Shown: positions 25,329-33,805, counted from the first letter of the stretch. The stretch is 64,000 nucleotides of DNA from Nitrospira sp. (GCA_016873395.1 VGXG01000001.1:62001-126000), one strand, 5' to 3'. The notes: generated by a model not told the origin, from the sequence alone. Numbers and translations are program-made.

Positions 25329-26370
25329 AGGTTTCCGCTTCTGCCTTGGCCGACCGTTCCATCAGGTCCGCCACGGCGCGCGCGCAGGGCTTACCCTCGA
25401 ACAGCACGGCGCAAACTTCCTGGACGATCGGCATCTCTACCCGATGTCGCGCCGCCAATCCCTTCGCCGCCCGCGCAGTGCGCACGCCTTCCGCGACCGC
25501 GCGCATGTCCTTCAGAACGGCCTCCAGCCGCTCTCCCTTTCCGAGCCGGACCCCCACCGCGTAGTTGCGGCTCAACGGACCCGTGCAGGTCAGGACCAGA
25601 TCCCCGACACCGGAGAGTCCGTGAAAAGTCCTGGGATGAGCCCTCATGGCGGTGCCGAGCCGAATCATCTCGGCCAGGCCCCGCGTGATCAAAGCCGCCC
25701 GCGCATTGTGGCCGAGCCCCAACCCATCGACGATGCCGGCGGCCACGGCCATCACGTTCTTGAGCGCCCCGCCCAGTTGCACGCCCAGCGGATCATCCGC
25801 CCGGTATACCCGAAACAGCGGGGTCATCAGCCACGCCTGAAGCCGGCGGACCAGTTCGTCGTCTTCTCCCGCCAGGGTCACGGCCGTCGGCTGTCCCCGG
25901 CAGACTTCAGCCGCAAAGCTAGGACCGGACAGAACCGCGAGTGAACGATGGCAAGCGGGCGGCAGGGTGTCCTGCATGATCTGAGTCATTAATTTGAGCG
26001 TCTCTTCCTCGATCCCCTTCGTCGCGCTGACCAAGGGGACGGGGACGGACAGCAGAGGACCGAGTTGTCGCAGCACCGACCTGGCTGCGTGGGACGGCAC
26101 CGCGAAGATCAGCCACTCCACTCCGCGGACTGCCTCCGCCAGAGAGACGGTCGGCGTGACGGAAGACGGAATCGCGACTCCCGGCAGGAACAAGGTATTT
26201 TCCCGCTTGTCACGGATGGCCGCAACCACTTGCGGCTCGTAGGCCCAGAGCCGGACCAGGGCGCCCTTCTCAGCCAGATGGCGCGCCAGGGTCGTGCCCC
26301 AAGCCCCGGCCCCGATGACTGCCATACTGGGGACCGACTGATCGACCTGGTTTGCCTGGAGGTCAGCCAT
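25327..26370 (-). CDS. gpsA: Glycerol-3-phosphate dehydrogenase (NAD(P)+)
   Basis: 347 aa. Reduces dihydroxyacetone phosphate to sn-glycerol 3-phosphate for phospholipids. The Rossmann motif is AVIGAGAWGTTLARHLAEKG; further family motifs are LPGVAIPSSVTPT, FAVPSHAARSVL, SATKGIEEETLKLM, LSGPSFAAEVCRGQPTAVTL, ALKNVMAVAAGIVDGLGLGHN (catalytic Lys) and SGVGDLVLTCTGPLSRN. Start ATG 26370 has GGGGAG 8 bp upstream, although the Rossmann fold only begins at residue 16. The stop codon is the end of TIR element A. Confidence 0.96.
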   Translation of the reverse strand: MADLQANQVDQSVPSMAVIGAGAWGTTLARHLAEKGALVRLWAYEPQVVAAIRDKRENTLFLPGVAIPSSVTPTVSLAEAVRGVEWLIFAVPSHAARSVLRQLGPLLSVPVPLVSATKGIEEETLKLMTQIMQDTLPPACHRSLAVLSGPSFAAEVCRGQPTAVTLAGEDDELVRRLQAWLMTPLFRVYRADDPLGVQLGGALKNVMAVAAGIVDGLGLGHNARAALITRGLAEMIRLGTAMRAHPRTFHGLSGVGDLVLTCTGPLSRNYAVGVRLGKGERLEAVLKDMRAVAEGVRTARAAKGLAARHRVEMPIVQEVCAVLFEGKPCARAVADLMERSAKAEAET

Positions 26371-26556
26371 AAACTCCGCTCCCCTTTCTTCGCCGCATCA
26401 CAAAAGCGCCGGATTATAGGAACCCCCCAGACAGGCTGTCAATCAATGAGATGGAAGAGCTGAAGACCCTGGAAATCGCATGGGCTTCGCGGTACCCTAG
26501 TGGTTGATCTCGATCGAGCGGTCATCGTTCAGCGGACCGCGAGGGCATAAAGGGCC

Positions 26557-26937
26557 ATGCGTCTCTGCAACACCTGCGGCCGGGAAGTGCCGGAAGGGAA
26601 TCGCTTCTGTACTAACTGCGGGACCGCTGTCGCCCAACCGGCTGGGGAGGATCAAAAAAGACCAGCGGGCGCAGCTCCCGGCGCAGAGACGGAAGAGATG
26701 AACATGCCGGTGCTCTACCTGATGGTGGGGCTTTTGGTCCTGGCCGGTCTGTTTCCTCCTTGGGAGACCGCTCCCGGCCAACCCCCTGAATTCCTCGGCT
26801 TTCACTTCATCCTGACCCCTCCTGAAGATGCCGCAGGCAGGACCGCGGTGATCAGCCGGCTCCTGATCACGATCGAGCTGGTGACGATTGCGATCGCAGG
26901 CTTCTACTTCTCCTGGCTCTTCCGAAAGAACGGCTAG
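26557..26937 (+). CDS. Zinc-ribbon membrane protein
   Basis: 126 aa. An N-terminal zinc ribbon with two CXXC knuckles (CNTCGREVPEGNRFCTNCG) is followed by a Gly/Ala/Glu linker and two transmembrane segments (about 48-66 and 100-120) that enclose a 35-residue external loop (PPWETAPGQPPEFLGFHFIL). Proteins of this plan are common and mostly uncharacterised. It stands alone, convergent with the arginine-degradation pair. Confidence 0.75.
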   Translation: MRLCNTCGREVPEGNRFCTNCGTAVAQPAGEDQKRPAGAAPGAETEEMNMPVLYLMVGLLVLAGLFPPWETAPGQPPEFLGFHFILTPPEDAAGRTAVISRLLITIELVTIAIAGFYFSWLFRKNG

Positions 26938-27020
26938 CGGCTAGTGGCCAGGGGCTGAGGGTCGGAGTCGGTCTTCTCTTGCCACTTGCCACTTGCCCCT
27001 TGCCCCTCACCTCTCGCCTC
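26936..27020. repeat. Island TTGCCAC / GGCCAGG between convergent genes
   Basis: Left GCTAGTGGCCAGGGGCTGAG; right TTGCCACTTGCCACTTGCCC then CTTGCCCCTCACC. It separates the zinc-ribbon gene and the dihydrolase gene tail to tail. Confidence 0.8.
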
Positions 27021-27831
27021 ACTCCAGCGCCAGCGTCAGGCACTTAGCGGACCCGCCGGCCTTCATAAACTCATCGAGCGGAACAGGATGGGGCTGGTAC
27101 CCTCGGGTCTCCAACAGGGTCATCGCCCTGGGACAGCCGGCCGGCAGGACCACGTGCTTGCCCACACACACGGCGTTGCAGGCGAAGCGAAGGGCCTCCG
27201 TTTCGGTCACGACCAGACGGAACGGCTCGCCGACCCGCTCCGCAATCACGGTCTTAGCGTAGGAGTCGAACGCAGTCGGATAATAGAGCAGCTCGCCCCC
27301 GCTCAGCGGACAGAAGCAGGTATCCAGGTGGTAAAAGCGGCTGTCCACGAGCTCAAGCGGAATAATCTCGCGGCTGAACAGCTCGCCGAGCCGCACATAG
27401 GCGCGGATGTCGCTGCGTTGGCGGTACCCGCCGAACCAGGCGCCCTGGACTGAATCAGGAAAGCCCAGAAGATCGCCGGCCCCTTCGAAATACAAATCAT
27501 CGTCCAGTTTTTGCACCTCATACCCCTGCTTCCGGAACCAGGCCTCAAAATAGGGCTCCTCACGCTGCCGCTCCGGATGGCGGAACCGGCTGGGCACAGC
27601 CCGCCGCCCGCAGACAGTCCCGGCGTTGGCGGTAAACACCATGTCGGGTAGCCCCGGGGCCGGCTTCATCCGAACCAAGACAGCCCCGACGTCCTCCTCC
27701 AGCACCTTCATGAGCCCGGACCACTGCGCGCGGGCCCGCTCCGGATTGACCCTATTGGACAAGCGCATCCAGGGGTTGATCTCGTAGGCGACGGAAAAAT
27801 AGTCGGGCGGGCAGACCAGCAGCCGGCTCAT
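27019..27831 (-). CDS. Arginine dihydrolase-like protein (ArgZ/AgrE N-terminal half)
   Basis: 270 aa of the amidinotransferase/arginine-modifying fold. It corresponds over its whole length to the N-terminal domain of cyanobacterial ArgZ/AgrE, which converts arginine to ornithine, CO2 and two NH3: CPPDYFSVAYEINPWM, PDMVFTANAG (Asn69), RFRHPERQREEPYFEAWF, FEGAGD, SRFYHLDTCFCPLSGG (catalytic His) and AGGSAKCLTL (nucleophile Cys264). In cyanobacteria this domain is fused to an ornithine cyclodeaminase; here that domain is the upstream gene, overlapping by 4 bp (ATGA). A citrulline-forming or DDAH activity cannot be excluded from sequence. Confidence 0.88.
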   Translation of the reverse strand: MSRLLVCPPDYFSVAYEINPWMRLSNRVNPERARAQWSGLMKVLEEDVGAVLVRMKPAPGLPDMVFTANAGTVCGRRAVPSRFRHPERQREEPYFEAWFRKQGYEVQKLDDDLYFEGAGDLLGFPDSVQGAWFGGYRQRSDIRAYVRLGELFSREIIPLELVDSRFYHLDTCFCPLSGGELLYYPTAFDSYAKTVIAERVGEPFRLVVTETEALRFACNAVCVGKHVVLPAGCPRAMTLLETRGYQPHPVPLDEFMKAGGSAKCLTLALE

Positions 27832-29060
27832 GCCTTGTATCCCAGTTCGCGCGCCAGCTCGCGCAGGAACGAGGCGGCGTCCATGACCAGGCCGACAGCC
27901 TGAAAGCTGCCTCGGTCGGCCAGCTTGGTCGGCACGGATGGATTCACGTCCACACAGACGGTGGGGACCGTGGCCGGGAGTAAGTTGCCGGTGGCGATGG
28001 ACAACAACGTGGACGCGACCAGCAACGCCAGCCCCACGCCGGGGAGCGCCGCCCGCATGGCGGACTGCGCGGCCAGCGTGTCGGTGATCACGCCGGGGAG
28101 CGGACCGTCGTCCCGGATCGAGCCGGTCAACACTACCGACACATGCCGCCTCACACAGGCAGCCATGATGCCATCCTGGATCACGCCGGTGCTCACGGTC
28201 TGCTCGATACTCCCGATGGCCCGGATGCGGTTGATGGTTCTTAAATGATGCTCGTGCCCGTGAGGCACCGAACGTCCGGCAGTCAAGCCGTAGCCCAGCG
28301 ACGTGCCGTACAGGGCCGCTTCCATGTCATGGGCCGCGAGGGCGTTGCCGGCAAAGAGCACATGCACGAAGCCTTCCTCGATCAGCCAGGCCAGCGCCTC
28401 GCGGCCCCCGGCATGGATGATGGCCGGCCCGCCGGAGAGCAACACTTTGCCGCGACCCTGGCCGTCGCGCAGCGCGCGCATGCGGCGCGCGATGTCCGCA
28501 ATGATGTGGCCGTGCGGCCGCTCGGCCGAGACCTGCGCCTCCATGAAACCGAACACGTCTTGCTCCTTCGGCCGCTCCAGCGGTAGAACCCGCACACCGT
28601 CACGCCCGACGACGACCGCGTCGCCCTGTTTCACGTCGTGCATCGGCACGGCTTTCGCCGAGGGCCGCGAGCGATTCGCCACGATCGCCACATCCATTTC
28701 GATCCCCTCCACCTCCACCCACTGTCCGTTCAGCCGAACCTGCGTCGGCAGATGCGTCGTGGCATAGAACTGGTCGGGCAGGATGCCGTCGGCCGGCGCA
28801 AGCTCGACCGAGCAGTCCCGCTCTCGCTCCACCGACGCCCCATGAGGCTGGATGGCTTCCAGAATCTCAGCCAGCAATTCAGTCGAGGCGGCCCGCACGA
28901 CGATCCTGGCGCGTGACGGCTCGTCCCGCGTCACGCCGATCCGCACGTCTTGCAGGTCGAAGGTGCCGCCCATCATGAGGATGGTATCCAGCACCTTCGC
29001 GAGGATCAGCGAATCGATAATGTGGCCATGAAGGACGACCGTTTCCTGGATCGTTGCCAT
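27828..29060 (-). CDS. LOR/SDH-type ornithine cyclodeaminase (ArgZ/AgrE C-terminal half)
   Basis: 410 aa of the TIGR00300 LOR/SDH family, which includes the archaeal ornithine cyclodeaminase and the C-terminal domain of cyanobacterial AgrE; it turns ornithine into proline and ammonia with bound NAD. Visible features: N-terminal VVLHGHIIDSLILAKVLD and GGTFDLQDVRIG, then DQFYATTHLPTQVRLNGQWV and EVEGIEMDVAIV as in AgrE, followed by a nucleotide-binding half (KVLLSGGPAIIHAGG, HVLFAGNALAAHDMEAALYG, TGSIRDDGPLPGVITD). It is the first gene of a two-gene operon with the arginine dihydrolase. The start at ATG 29060 fits the family. Confidence 0.87.
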   Translation of the reverse strand: MATIQETVVLHGHIIDSLILAKVLDTILMMGGTFDLQDVRIGVTRDEPSRARIVVRAASTELLAEILEAIQPHGASVERERDCSVELAPADGILPDQFYATTHLPTQVRLNGQWVEVEGIEMDVAIVANRSRPSAKAVPMHDVKQGDAVVVGRDGVRVLPLERPKEQDVFGFMEAQVSAERPHGHIIADIARRMRALRDGQGRGKVLLSGGPAIIHAGGREALAWLIEEGFVHVLFAGNALAAHDMEAALYGTSLGYGLTAGRSVPHGHEHHLRTINRIRAIGSIEQTVSTGVIQDGIMAACVRRHVSVVLTGSIRDDGPLPGVITDTLAAQSAMRAALPGVGLALLVASTLLSIATGNLLPATVPTVCVDVNPSVPTKLADRGSFQAVGLVMDAASFLRELARELGYKA

Positions 29061-29096
29061 GAGGCACCTACGCCATTATCATACCATCTAGCTGGC

Positions 29097-29135
29097 CGGC
29101 CCTTCGACCGCGCTCAGGGCAGGCCCTTCAGCGAC
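29097..29135. repeat. Intergenic copy of the short palindromic element
   Basis: GGCCCTTCGACCGCGCTCAG followed by GGCAGGCCCTTC. Same family as the copies inside uvrC, uvrA and ubiE, here in non-coding DNA. Confidence 0.7.
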
Positions 29136-29177
29136 GGAGGACGGGCAGCAGTGGCTTCCTGCGTAAGTGGGTGAAGA

Positions 29178-29555
29178 TTACCGGAACCGGTCAATGAAGC
29201 GCTGCGTGTCGCGGAGGGCATCCTTGACGATCGAGGAACGGTCGAGCAGTCCTCGGTAGTAGCCCGCAATATGCAGGAGGCGATACAGGCTCTCGAATTC
29301 CCGGAGCAAGAGGCCGTTATGCGCGGCGAAATGCCGTTTCAGCGCCGCCCGATATGCCTCCACCGAGCGCGGGAGTTCGCGGGTGGTCACTCCCTTTGCC
29401 AGCAACGCCGCGTCAATCGCTTCCAGGACGGCCAAGTACGCAGTCCCGAAGGCTTCACGGACTGGTTTGCGGTCGGTATAGATGTCATCCGCAAGAGGGG
29501 CCTGCTTGAGCAGCGCTTTGGCATTCTGCAGATATCGCGCGGCTTCTCTCGGCAT
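29178..29555 (-). CDS. DUF5618 family protein
   Basis: 125 aa, all-helical, HEPN-like. Family-like motifs: YLQNAKALLKQAPLADDIYT, YLAVLEAIDAALLAKG, and YRLLHIAGYYRGLLDRSSIVKDAL. No RX4-6H toxin motif is seen. Proteins of this family are often found with nucleotidyltransferase or small accessory genes; here the neighbours are the ornithine cyclodeaminase gene and an Imm70 gene. Function unknown. The start at ATG 29555 fits family members that begin MXREAXRYLXNAK. Confidence 0.7.
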   Translation of the reverse strand: MPREAARYLQNAKALLKQAPLADDIYTDRKPVREAFGTAYLAVLEAIDAALLAKGVTTRELPRSVEAYRAALKRHFAAHNGLLLREFESLYRLLHIAGYYRGLLDRSSIVKDALRDTQRFIDRFR

Positions 29556-29637
29556 GGGGCGCTTCTCCTGAAGTGGTTATAGCAGAGGCGACCCGCACTG
29601 TCTACTCCGCGTATCCGGTTCCTCCCCCTCACCCTCC

Positions 29638-29670
29638 CCCTCTCCCCTTAGCAGGGGCGAGGGATTTTTT
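29638..29670 (+). terminator. Hairpin with T-run (terminator-like or repeat)
   Basis: CCCTCTCCCCT-TAGC-AGGGGCGAGGG followed by ATTTTTT. It has the form of a plus-strand terminator, but both neighbouring genes are on the minus strand, and the arms (CCTCACCCTCCCCCTCTCCC) resemble the heptad islands. A repeat is the likelier reading. Confidence 0.4.
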
Positions 29671-29738
29671 CCATGATTCCCTCAGGCGAATGTTCGTCGC
29701 ATAGCAAAATCTCCACCTGAATTTATCGCCACTGGTAT

Positions 29739-30140
29739 TCAGCGGATGACAATGGCCTTCTGTTCCTTCCGCGCGACGCGGCACAGATCGATCAACCGTC
29801 CGAGCAGCGGTTTACCTTCCTTATCCACAAAGACGTCGTAGAGGCTGGAGTATCGCCGTTTGGAAGTGGCCAGCCGGCCTCGCCAGTGAGAGTCAAAAGG
29901 CTCGGGGGGAAGTCCTTTAAACGCTTCCGCGATCGTCTCGAGCTCCCCTTGGAGTTGGTCGAGCTCCTCAACCTTCCATTCATCAGGTTCGAAGCGGCGC
30001 ATAAAAACGGGGTACTTGGAGCCAAACGCTCCTTCTTCCAACGCATCATGGATGCTGTCCCGAAAATAGTAAAAGTCGTCCACGCTTCCCGTGGACACCG
30101 TATTCAGCTTTCTGCCCCCGCTCTGAATGTAGAATTCCAT
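29739..30140 (-). CDS. Imm70-like immunity protein
   Basis: 133 aa. The N-terminal region MEFYIQSGGRKLNTVSTGS, then VDDFYYFRDSIHDALEEGAF, GSKYPVFMRRFEPDEW resembles the Imm70 family of polymorphic-toxin immunity proteins (short beta hairpin, helix, GSXXPVLM-type strand). ATG 30138-30140 is preferred; an ATG 12 codons upstream falls in unrelated DNA. No toxin gene is visible on either side, so it is an orphan, perhaps carried for protection against neighbours' toxins. Confidence 0.6.
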   Translation of the reverse strand: MEFYIQSGGRKLNTVSTGSVDDFYYFRDSIHDALEEGAFGSKYPVFMRRFEPDEWKVEELDQLQGELETIAEAFKGLPPEPFDSHWRGRLATSKRRYSSLYDVFVDKEGKPLLGRLIDLCRVARKEQKAIVIR

Positions 30141-30147
30141 CGTTTTA

Positions 30148-30276
30148 CTAAGGAGTCTTCGCGCACCGGATGCCATAGCGGCTGACTCGTCCCTCCGGCG
30201 AAGCGTTGGTCCGGAACGCTGAGCGCAGGTAGTTCGCGATATTGCTCCACGACCCGCCGCGGATCACCTTAGAAGA
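30148..30276 (-). pseudogene. FGE-sulfatase (SUMF1) domain C-terminal remnant
   Basis: The last ~42 residues before the stop at 30148 (KVIRGGSWSNIANYLRSAFR, then SPEGRVSRYGIRCAKTP) are a typical C-terminal end of the formylglycine-generating-enzyme/C-type-lectin fold (RGGSW...LRSA.R...GFRC). Upstream the frame is open but unrelated. The rest of the ~250-aa domain is absent. The fragment abuts the Imm70 gene. I read it as a gene remnant. Confidence 0.7.
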
Positions 30277-30470
30277 ACGGGATCCCGGCGACGCGGACTC
30301 ATGGAAGCCCTCCTGGTTGATGCGAGATGGGCTCAGAGAACAGTCCAAGGCTAGACCAACTGAGCACACTTCTGAGCACACTTCGCAAGGATTGTGGCGC
30401 AACGCACAGCCGGACGCAATACGCCCTGTAGCGTAGAGGACCTCCACGTTCCGCCACCGGGGTTCCGTCC

Positions 30471-31520
30471 TCACAGCCGTCCCTGGTCGTCGCCTTTCAT
30501 CAACTCTCGCAGCAAGCTCGTGGCATAGGCGCCGGGAGGCAGCGCGAACGATAGGTGCAGCACGTCACCTCGAAGAGACCAATCCAGGTTCTCGATCTTG
30601 ACCCGGAGGGCGCGGCGCTCGCCGCGAAAGCCGCAGTCCTTGGCCGCAAGGCTTAGGGATTCTGGCGTGGCGCCAACGTCGGCCACAACGGCCCGCTCGA
30701 TCTCGCCCGGCTCGCCGGAGGCCCAGGACGCCCGCGAGCCGAACAGCGGCCCGGTGGGGCTGATCGCAAAGGCGTCGGCCCGCGGCTGTTCCACCGCCGC
30801 ATCCTCCACCGAAAAGCAGGCGCCGTTGTCGTGCTTCATCGCCCAGTCTCCCGTCAGCACCCGGTCGATCCGGTCGATGCGACGGGCCAGGATTCGGTTG
30901 AAGAGATAGGACTGGTAGGCATGCAGGTACCAGAGGCGCTTGGACCTCGGCATCCTGGCTCGTCGCGCCCCGTCCAGGAGCAACGCGGCGCCGATCTGAT
31001 AATTGAGCCCTTCCCGGCCTTGCCGCTGCGGACCGAAGTAGTTGGGAAGGCCGCGCCGGGTCAGCTCCGCCATCACCAGCGGCACCGACTCGCCCGCGCA
31101 GGGATGGAGACCCCGGACCACGAGGTGAAAGACATTGCCGGCATGATGGCCGGTGCGCAGGCGGTTGCGATGGCGCCCCAGCACTTCGATTGAGAGAATC
31201 CGCTCGTCCTGGTTCAGCTTCGAGACCGACTCGGGCGGGGCTCCTTGCACCGACACCATCTGGGTGGTCACGGCGTTGGCGTCCTTGAGCCCCGCCACAC
31301 CGATGCAACGGGCCTTGACCCCCAAAGTGGAGGCGAACCGCGCGACCATTTGCGGTGTGGAGAGCCCTCGTTTGGTCACGCGGAGGTAGAGGTGCTCTCC
31401 CGAGCCGCAGGGCAGGTAGAGGGGCCGCTCTTCGACCCGGAAGTCTTCCGGGGCCATTCTGACCCTGCCCCCGATGCCGGGTACTGCTGCGGTCAGAACC
31501 GGCAACGCCGTGTCCGTCAT
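30471..31520 (-). CDS. truD: tRNA pseudouridine(13) synthase TruD
   Basis: 349 aa. Isomerises U13 in tRNA-Glu. Motifs: MAPEDFRVEE at the N-terminus, HLYLRVTKRGLSTPQMVARF, GVAGLKDANAVTTQMVSV (catalytic Asp in LKDA), LPNYFGPQRQGREG and the TRUD insertion, LHAYQSYLFNRILARR, and FALPPGAYATSLLREL at the C-terminus. The start could also be ATG 31538, which would overlap the ATG of the divergent EF-hand gene (31537). A TATACT-like box lies between the two starts. Confidence 0.94.
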   Translation of the reverse strand: MTDTALPVLTAAVPGIGGRVRMAPEDFRVEERPLYLPCGSGEHLYLRVTKRGLSTPQMVARFASTLGVKARCIGVAGLKDANAVTTQMVSVQGAPPESVSKLNQDERILSIEVLGRHRNRLRTGHHAGNVFHLVVRGLHPCAGESVPLVMAELTRRGLPNYFGPQRQGREGLNYQIGAALLLDGARRARMPRSKRLWYLHAYQSYLFNRILARRIDRIDRVLTGDWAMKHDNGACFSVEDAAVEQPRADAFAISPTGPLFGSRASWASGEPGEIERAVVADVGATPESLSLAAKDCGFRGERRALRVKIENLDWSLRGDVLHLSFALPPGAYATSLLRELMKGDDQGRL

Positions 31521-31536
31521 GGTATACTGATCCATC

Positions 31537-32196
31537 ATGAACCCGCTCTTGATCCGAACCAGTTTCCAGGCCTGGCTCCCTATCGTACCATTGCTGGCCG
31601 GTTTTTGGCTCCCGGTTCCGACCGGGCTGGCGGCCGAGCCTCCCGACGCCACCAACGGGTTCGGCCCTTTCACCGCCCACATCCAGCGGCAGATTCAGGC
31701 CGACAAACGGGTCTTCGCCGTCGCCCAGGTCTGCACAGAATGGTTCTACAAGCAACAGCGGAAAAAACCGCCGAAGCCCGGGGTCCAGGGGGTCGTTTTC
31801 AGAGCCGGCCTCCAGCCCGGAGGAAAGGTCCTGGAGACCGCCGAGTGCCAATCGCGATACCCGGGTGGAATCGATGCGGCGCGGGAAGACTTCAGCCGCA
31901 CGCAATCCTCGCTTGCCCTGAGTCTCACCTTCTACGAGTTTGCCTTGGTGGGAGATCGTAACGATGACGGGCGTTACAGCACCGCCGAGCTCAAAGATAT
32001 CCTGGAATCGTTCGGCCTCATGTACGAGAGGGGACAGCCTCCCGCCGTCCACCTCGCCGTCCTCAACGCCCAGTTCGACATGATCCGCAAGGCCGGCGGG
32101 CTGGATACCCTGATGACCAGCATGGGCCTTCTCTACGACAAGGGGTACCGGTTCACCAGCCTGGATCGGGCCGCCCTCAATCGGGTTTCCGAATGA
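31537..32196 (+). CDS. Secreted protein with one EF-hand-like loop
   Basis: 219 aa with a signal peptide (about 1-33, ending TGLAAEPPDA). The mature part is helical and has one calcium-loop motif, DRNDDGRYSTAE (about residues 145-156). It has no recognised family. It overlaps the next gene by 4 bp (ATGA), so the two form an operon with a metallophosphoesterase. The start codon nearly touches that of truD on the other strand, with little room for a leader. Confidence 0.72.
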   Translation: MNPLLIRTSFQAWLPIVPLLAGFWLPVPTGLAAEPPDATNGFGPFTAHIQRQIQADKRVFAVAQVCTEWFYKQQRKKPPKPGVQGVVFRAGLQPGGKVLETAECQSRYPGGIDAAREDFSRTQSSLALSLTFYEFALVGDRNDDGRYSTAELKDILESFGLMYERGQPPAVHLAVLNAQFDMIRKAGGLDTLMTSMGLLYDKGYRFTSLDRAALNRVSE

Positions 32197-33029
32197 TTCA
32201 GCTCCCGCTCTGCTGGCCCAGACGGCTTCAACTCGCCCTGGCCCATCGGGTCTCCCTCCCCCTGCATCACTTCTTCCGCCTGCTTCCCGGTTCCGAAGTC
32301 GGCCACAACCGCGTGGAGGTCACCAACATCGAGTGTCGGCACACCCCCTTGGCCGGGCGCCGGGCGGTTCAGATCAGCGACCTGCATTTGGACCGTTACC
32401 ATCCCCGCCATGATGCCCTGCTTGTGACGATTGCCGGCCTGCGACCGGATTGGATCTTCGTGACCGGCGATCTCCTGACCGTCTCGGAGGGGCTCCCGCA
32501 CCTCTTCCGGTTCCTGGCGGGCCTGCGCAGCCTGGCTCCCGTCTACCTCACCCTGGGCAACCATGACCATTACAGCGGCGTCCCCTTGCACCGGCTCAGC
32601 GAGCTGGCGGACCGGCACAAGCTGCACCTGCTGGTCAACCAGGTGATCTTTGTTCCCACGGAGGGAGGCGAGTTGGGAATTGTCGGGCTCGACGATCCAT
32701 CCCTGCACCGCGCCGATCTCCGGTGCATCCCGCCGCGCGCGCCGGGCCGCTTTACCGTCCTGCTGGCCCACGCCCCTAATGTACTCGACCACCTGGATCA
32801 TCGGCACGCCGTTGATTTCATTCTCTGCGGCCATAGTCATGGAGGGCAATGGCGCCTCCCGCTTGTCCACCCCTTCTGGCTGCCCTACGGGTGCAGCGGC
32901 AGGCCGGCAGGCCATCATCGTCGAAACGGGCACCAGCTCTATGTCAATCGCGGGCTCGGCTGGTCGATGCTGCCGATTCGATTGAGCTGTCCGCCAGAAA
33001 TCGTGGTCATCGACTGGACATCCTCCTGA
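32193..33029 (+). CDS. Metallophosphoesterase (YkuE/LpxG-like)
   Basis: 278 aa calcineurin-like phosphoesterase with the five metal-site blocks: QISDLHLDRYH, VTGDLL, LTLGNHDHYSG, LLAHAPNVLD and LCGHSHGGQWRLP. A short amphipathic N-terminus (residues 1-30) could hold it at the membrane. Relatives act on UDP-2,3-diacylglucosamine or other phosphoesters; substrate not determined. It is translationally coupled to the upstream EF-hand protein. Confidence 0.85.
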   Translation: MIQLPLCWPRRLQLALAHRVSLPLHHFFRLLPGSEVGHNRVEVTNIECRHTPLAGRRAVQISDLHLDRYHPRHDALLVTIAGLRPDWIFVTGDLLTVSEGLPHLFRFLAGLRSLAPVYLTLGNHDHYSGVPLHRLSELADRHKLHLLVNQVIFVPTEGGELGIVGLDDPSLHRADLRCIPPRAPGRFTVLLAHAPNVLDHLDHRHAVDFILCGHSHGGQWRLPLVHPFWLPYGCSGRPAGHHRRNGHQLYVNRGLGWSMLPIRLSCPPEIVVIDWTSS

Positions 33030-33057
33030 CGTCGCTCGTATCTCGTTGCTCATCATC

Positions 33058-33150
33058 AGTAACAAGTTGCAAGTGGCCACGTGACCAAGTTGGACTTGCC
33101 ACTTGCTCGCTTGGTCACTTGTCAGCTTGCTCCATTTGTCATTGGCACGC
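33058..33150. repeat. Island CAAGTGGC / GCCACTTG between convergent genes
   Basis: Left CAAGTTGCAAGTGGCCACGT, right GACTTGCCACTTGCTCGCTT and GGTCACTTGTCAGCTTGCTC. The right half (GCTTGGTCACTTG through TTCACG) is almost identical over ~48 bp to the island at 37660-37805. Confidence 0.85.
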
Positions 33151-33151
33151 T

Positions 33152-33805
33152 TCACGGTATTCGCTCCAACGCCTCGCGCGCCCGGCTTCGCACTGTTTGG
33201 TCCCAGTCCTCCTGCATCACCTCTTCCAGTTTCTTTCTCGCTTCGCCCGCCCTCATTCGTCCCAAGGCCAGGGCAGCGCAGGCCCGGACATAGGCATGGT
33301 CATCCTCGAGGGCCGACAGCAGCAGTGGGAGCGCAGCCTTGTCCTGGAGCACCCCCAGATGGCTGGCCGCCATACCCCGCATGCGATGTTGCTTGTCACC
33401 CAGCGCCGTTTTCATGGTGGTCATGAACAGGTCCCGCAGAGACGGCGCGACGCGCTCCAGCCCTGTCAGCCTGTAGCCGTTCAGTTCGATCAGGGCAAAG
33501 GCCAACTCCAGCCGTTGTTCGTTTGCGGCTGCCTGCTCGAACCGGGCGATGAGACGGTCCCGTTCGGCCCTGGCCTTGAGGCGCCGTGCGATCTTGGCTG
33601 CCGCCCACCAAAGAAGCAGCCCGGCCGCCAGGCCAACCAGCGCGATTGGGATGATGTGCTCGACAAAGGATTCTTTGATATCCGGCGGGATGCGCTTCCA
33701 GACCCAGACAGCGGCGACGATCACCCCGACCAGCAGAAGGATGGCCGTCAATCGGGCTTGCCCACGTTGAGATCGACCGGTTGCCACGGCCGCATCATAC
33801 CTCAC
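33152..33805 (-). CDS. HEAT-repeat membrane protein
   Basis: 217 aa. Two transmembrane segments near the N-terminus (about 19-37 and 51-70), then a helical domain with HEAT-like repeats (MRGMAASHLGVLQDKAALPL, ALEDDHAYVRACAALALGRM, WDQTVRSRAREALERIP). Such repeats serve protein-protein contact. It is divergent from the MarR gene. Its last codons abut an island. No specific function can be given. Confidence 0.75.
   Translation of the reverse strand: MRYDAAVATGRSQRGQARLTAILLLVGVIVAAVWVWKRIPPDIKESFVEHIIPIALVGLAAGLLLWWAAAKIARRLKARAERDRLIARFEQAAANEQRLELAFALIELNGYRLTGLERVAPSLRDLFMTTMKTALGDKQHRMRGMAASHLGVLQDKAALPLLLSALEDDHAYVRACAALALGRMRAGEARKKLEEVMQEDWDQTVRSRAREALERIP

Noticed and set aside
29638-29670. 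Bona fide terminator for a plus-strand gene
   Set aside because: No plus-strand gene precedes it; the arms resemble the repeat islands, so it is listed only as terminator-like.
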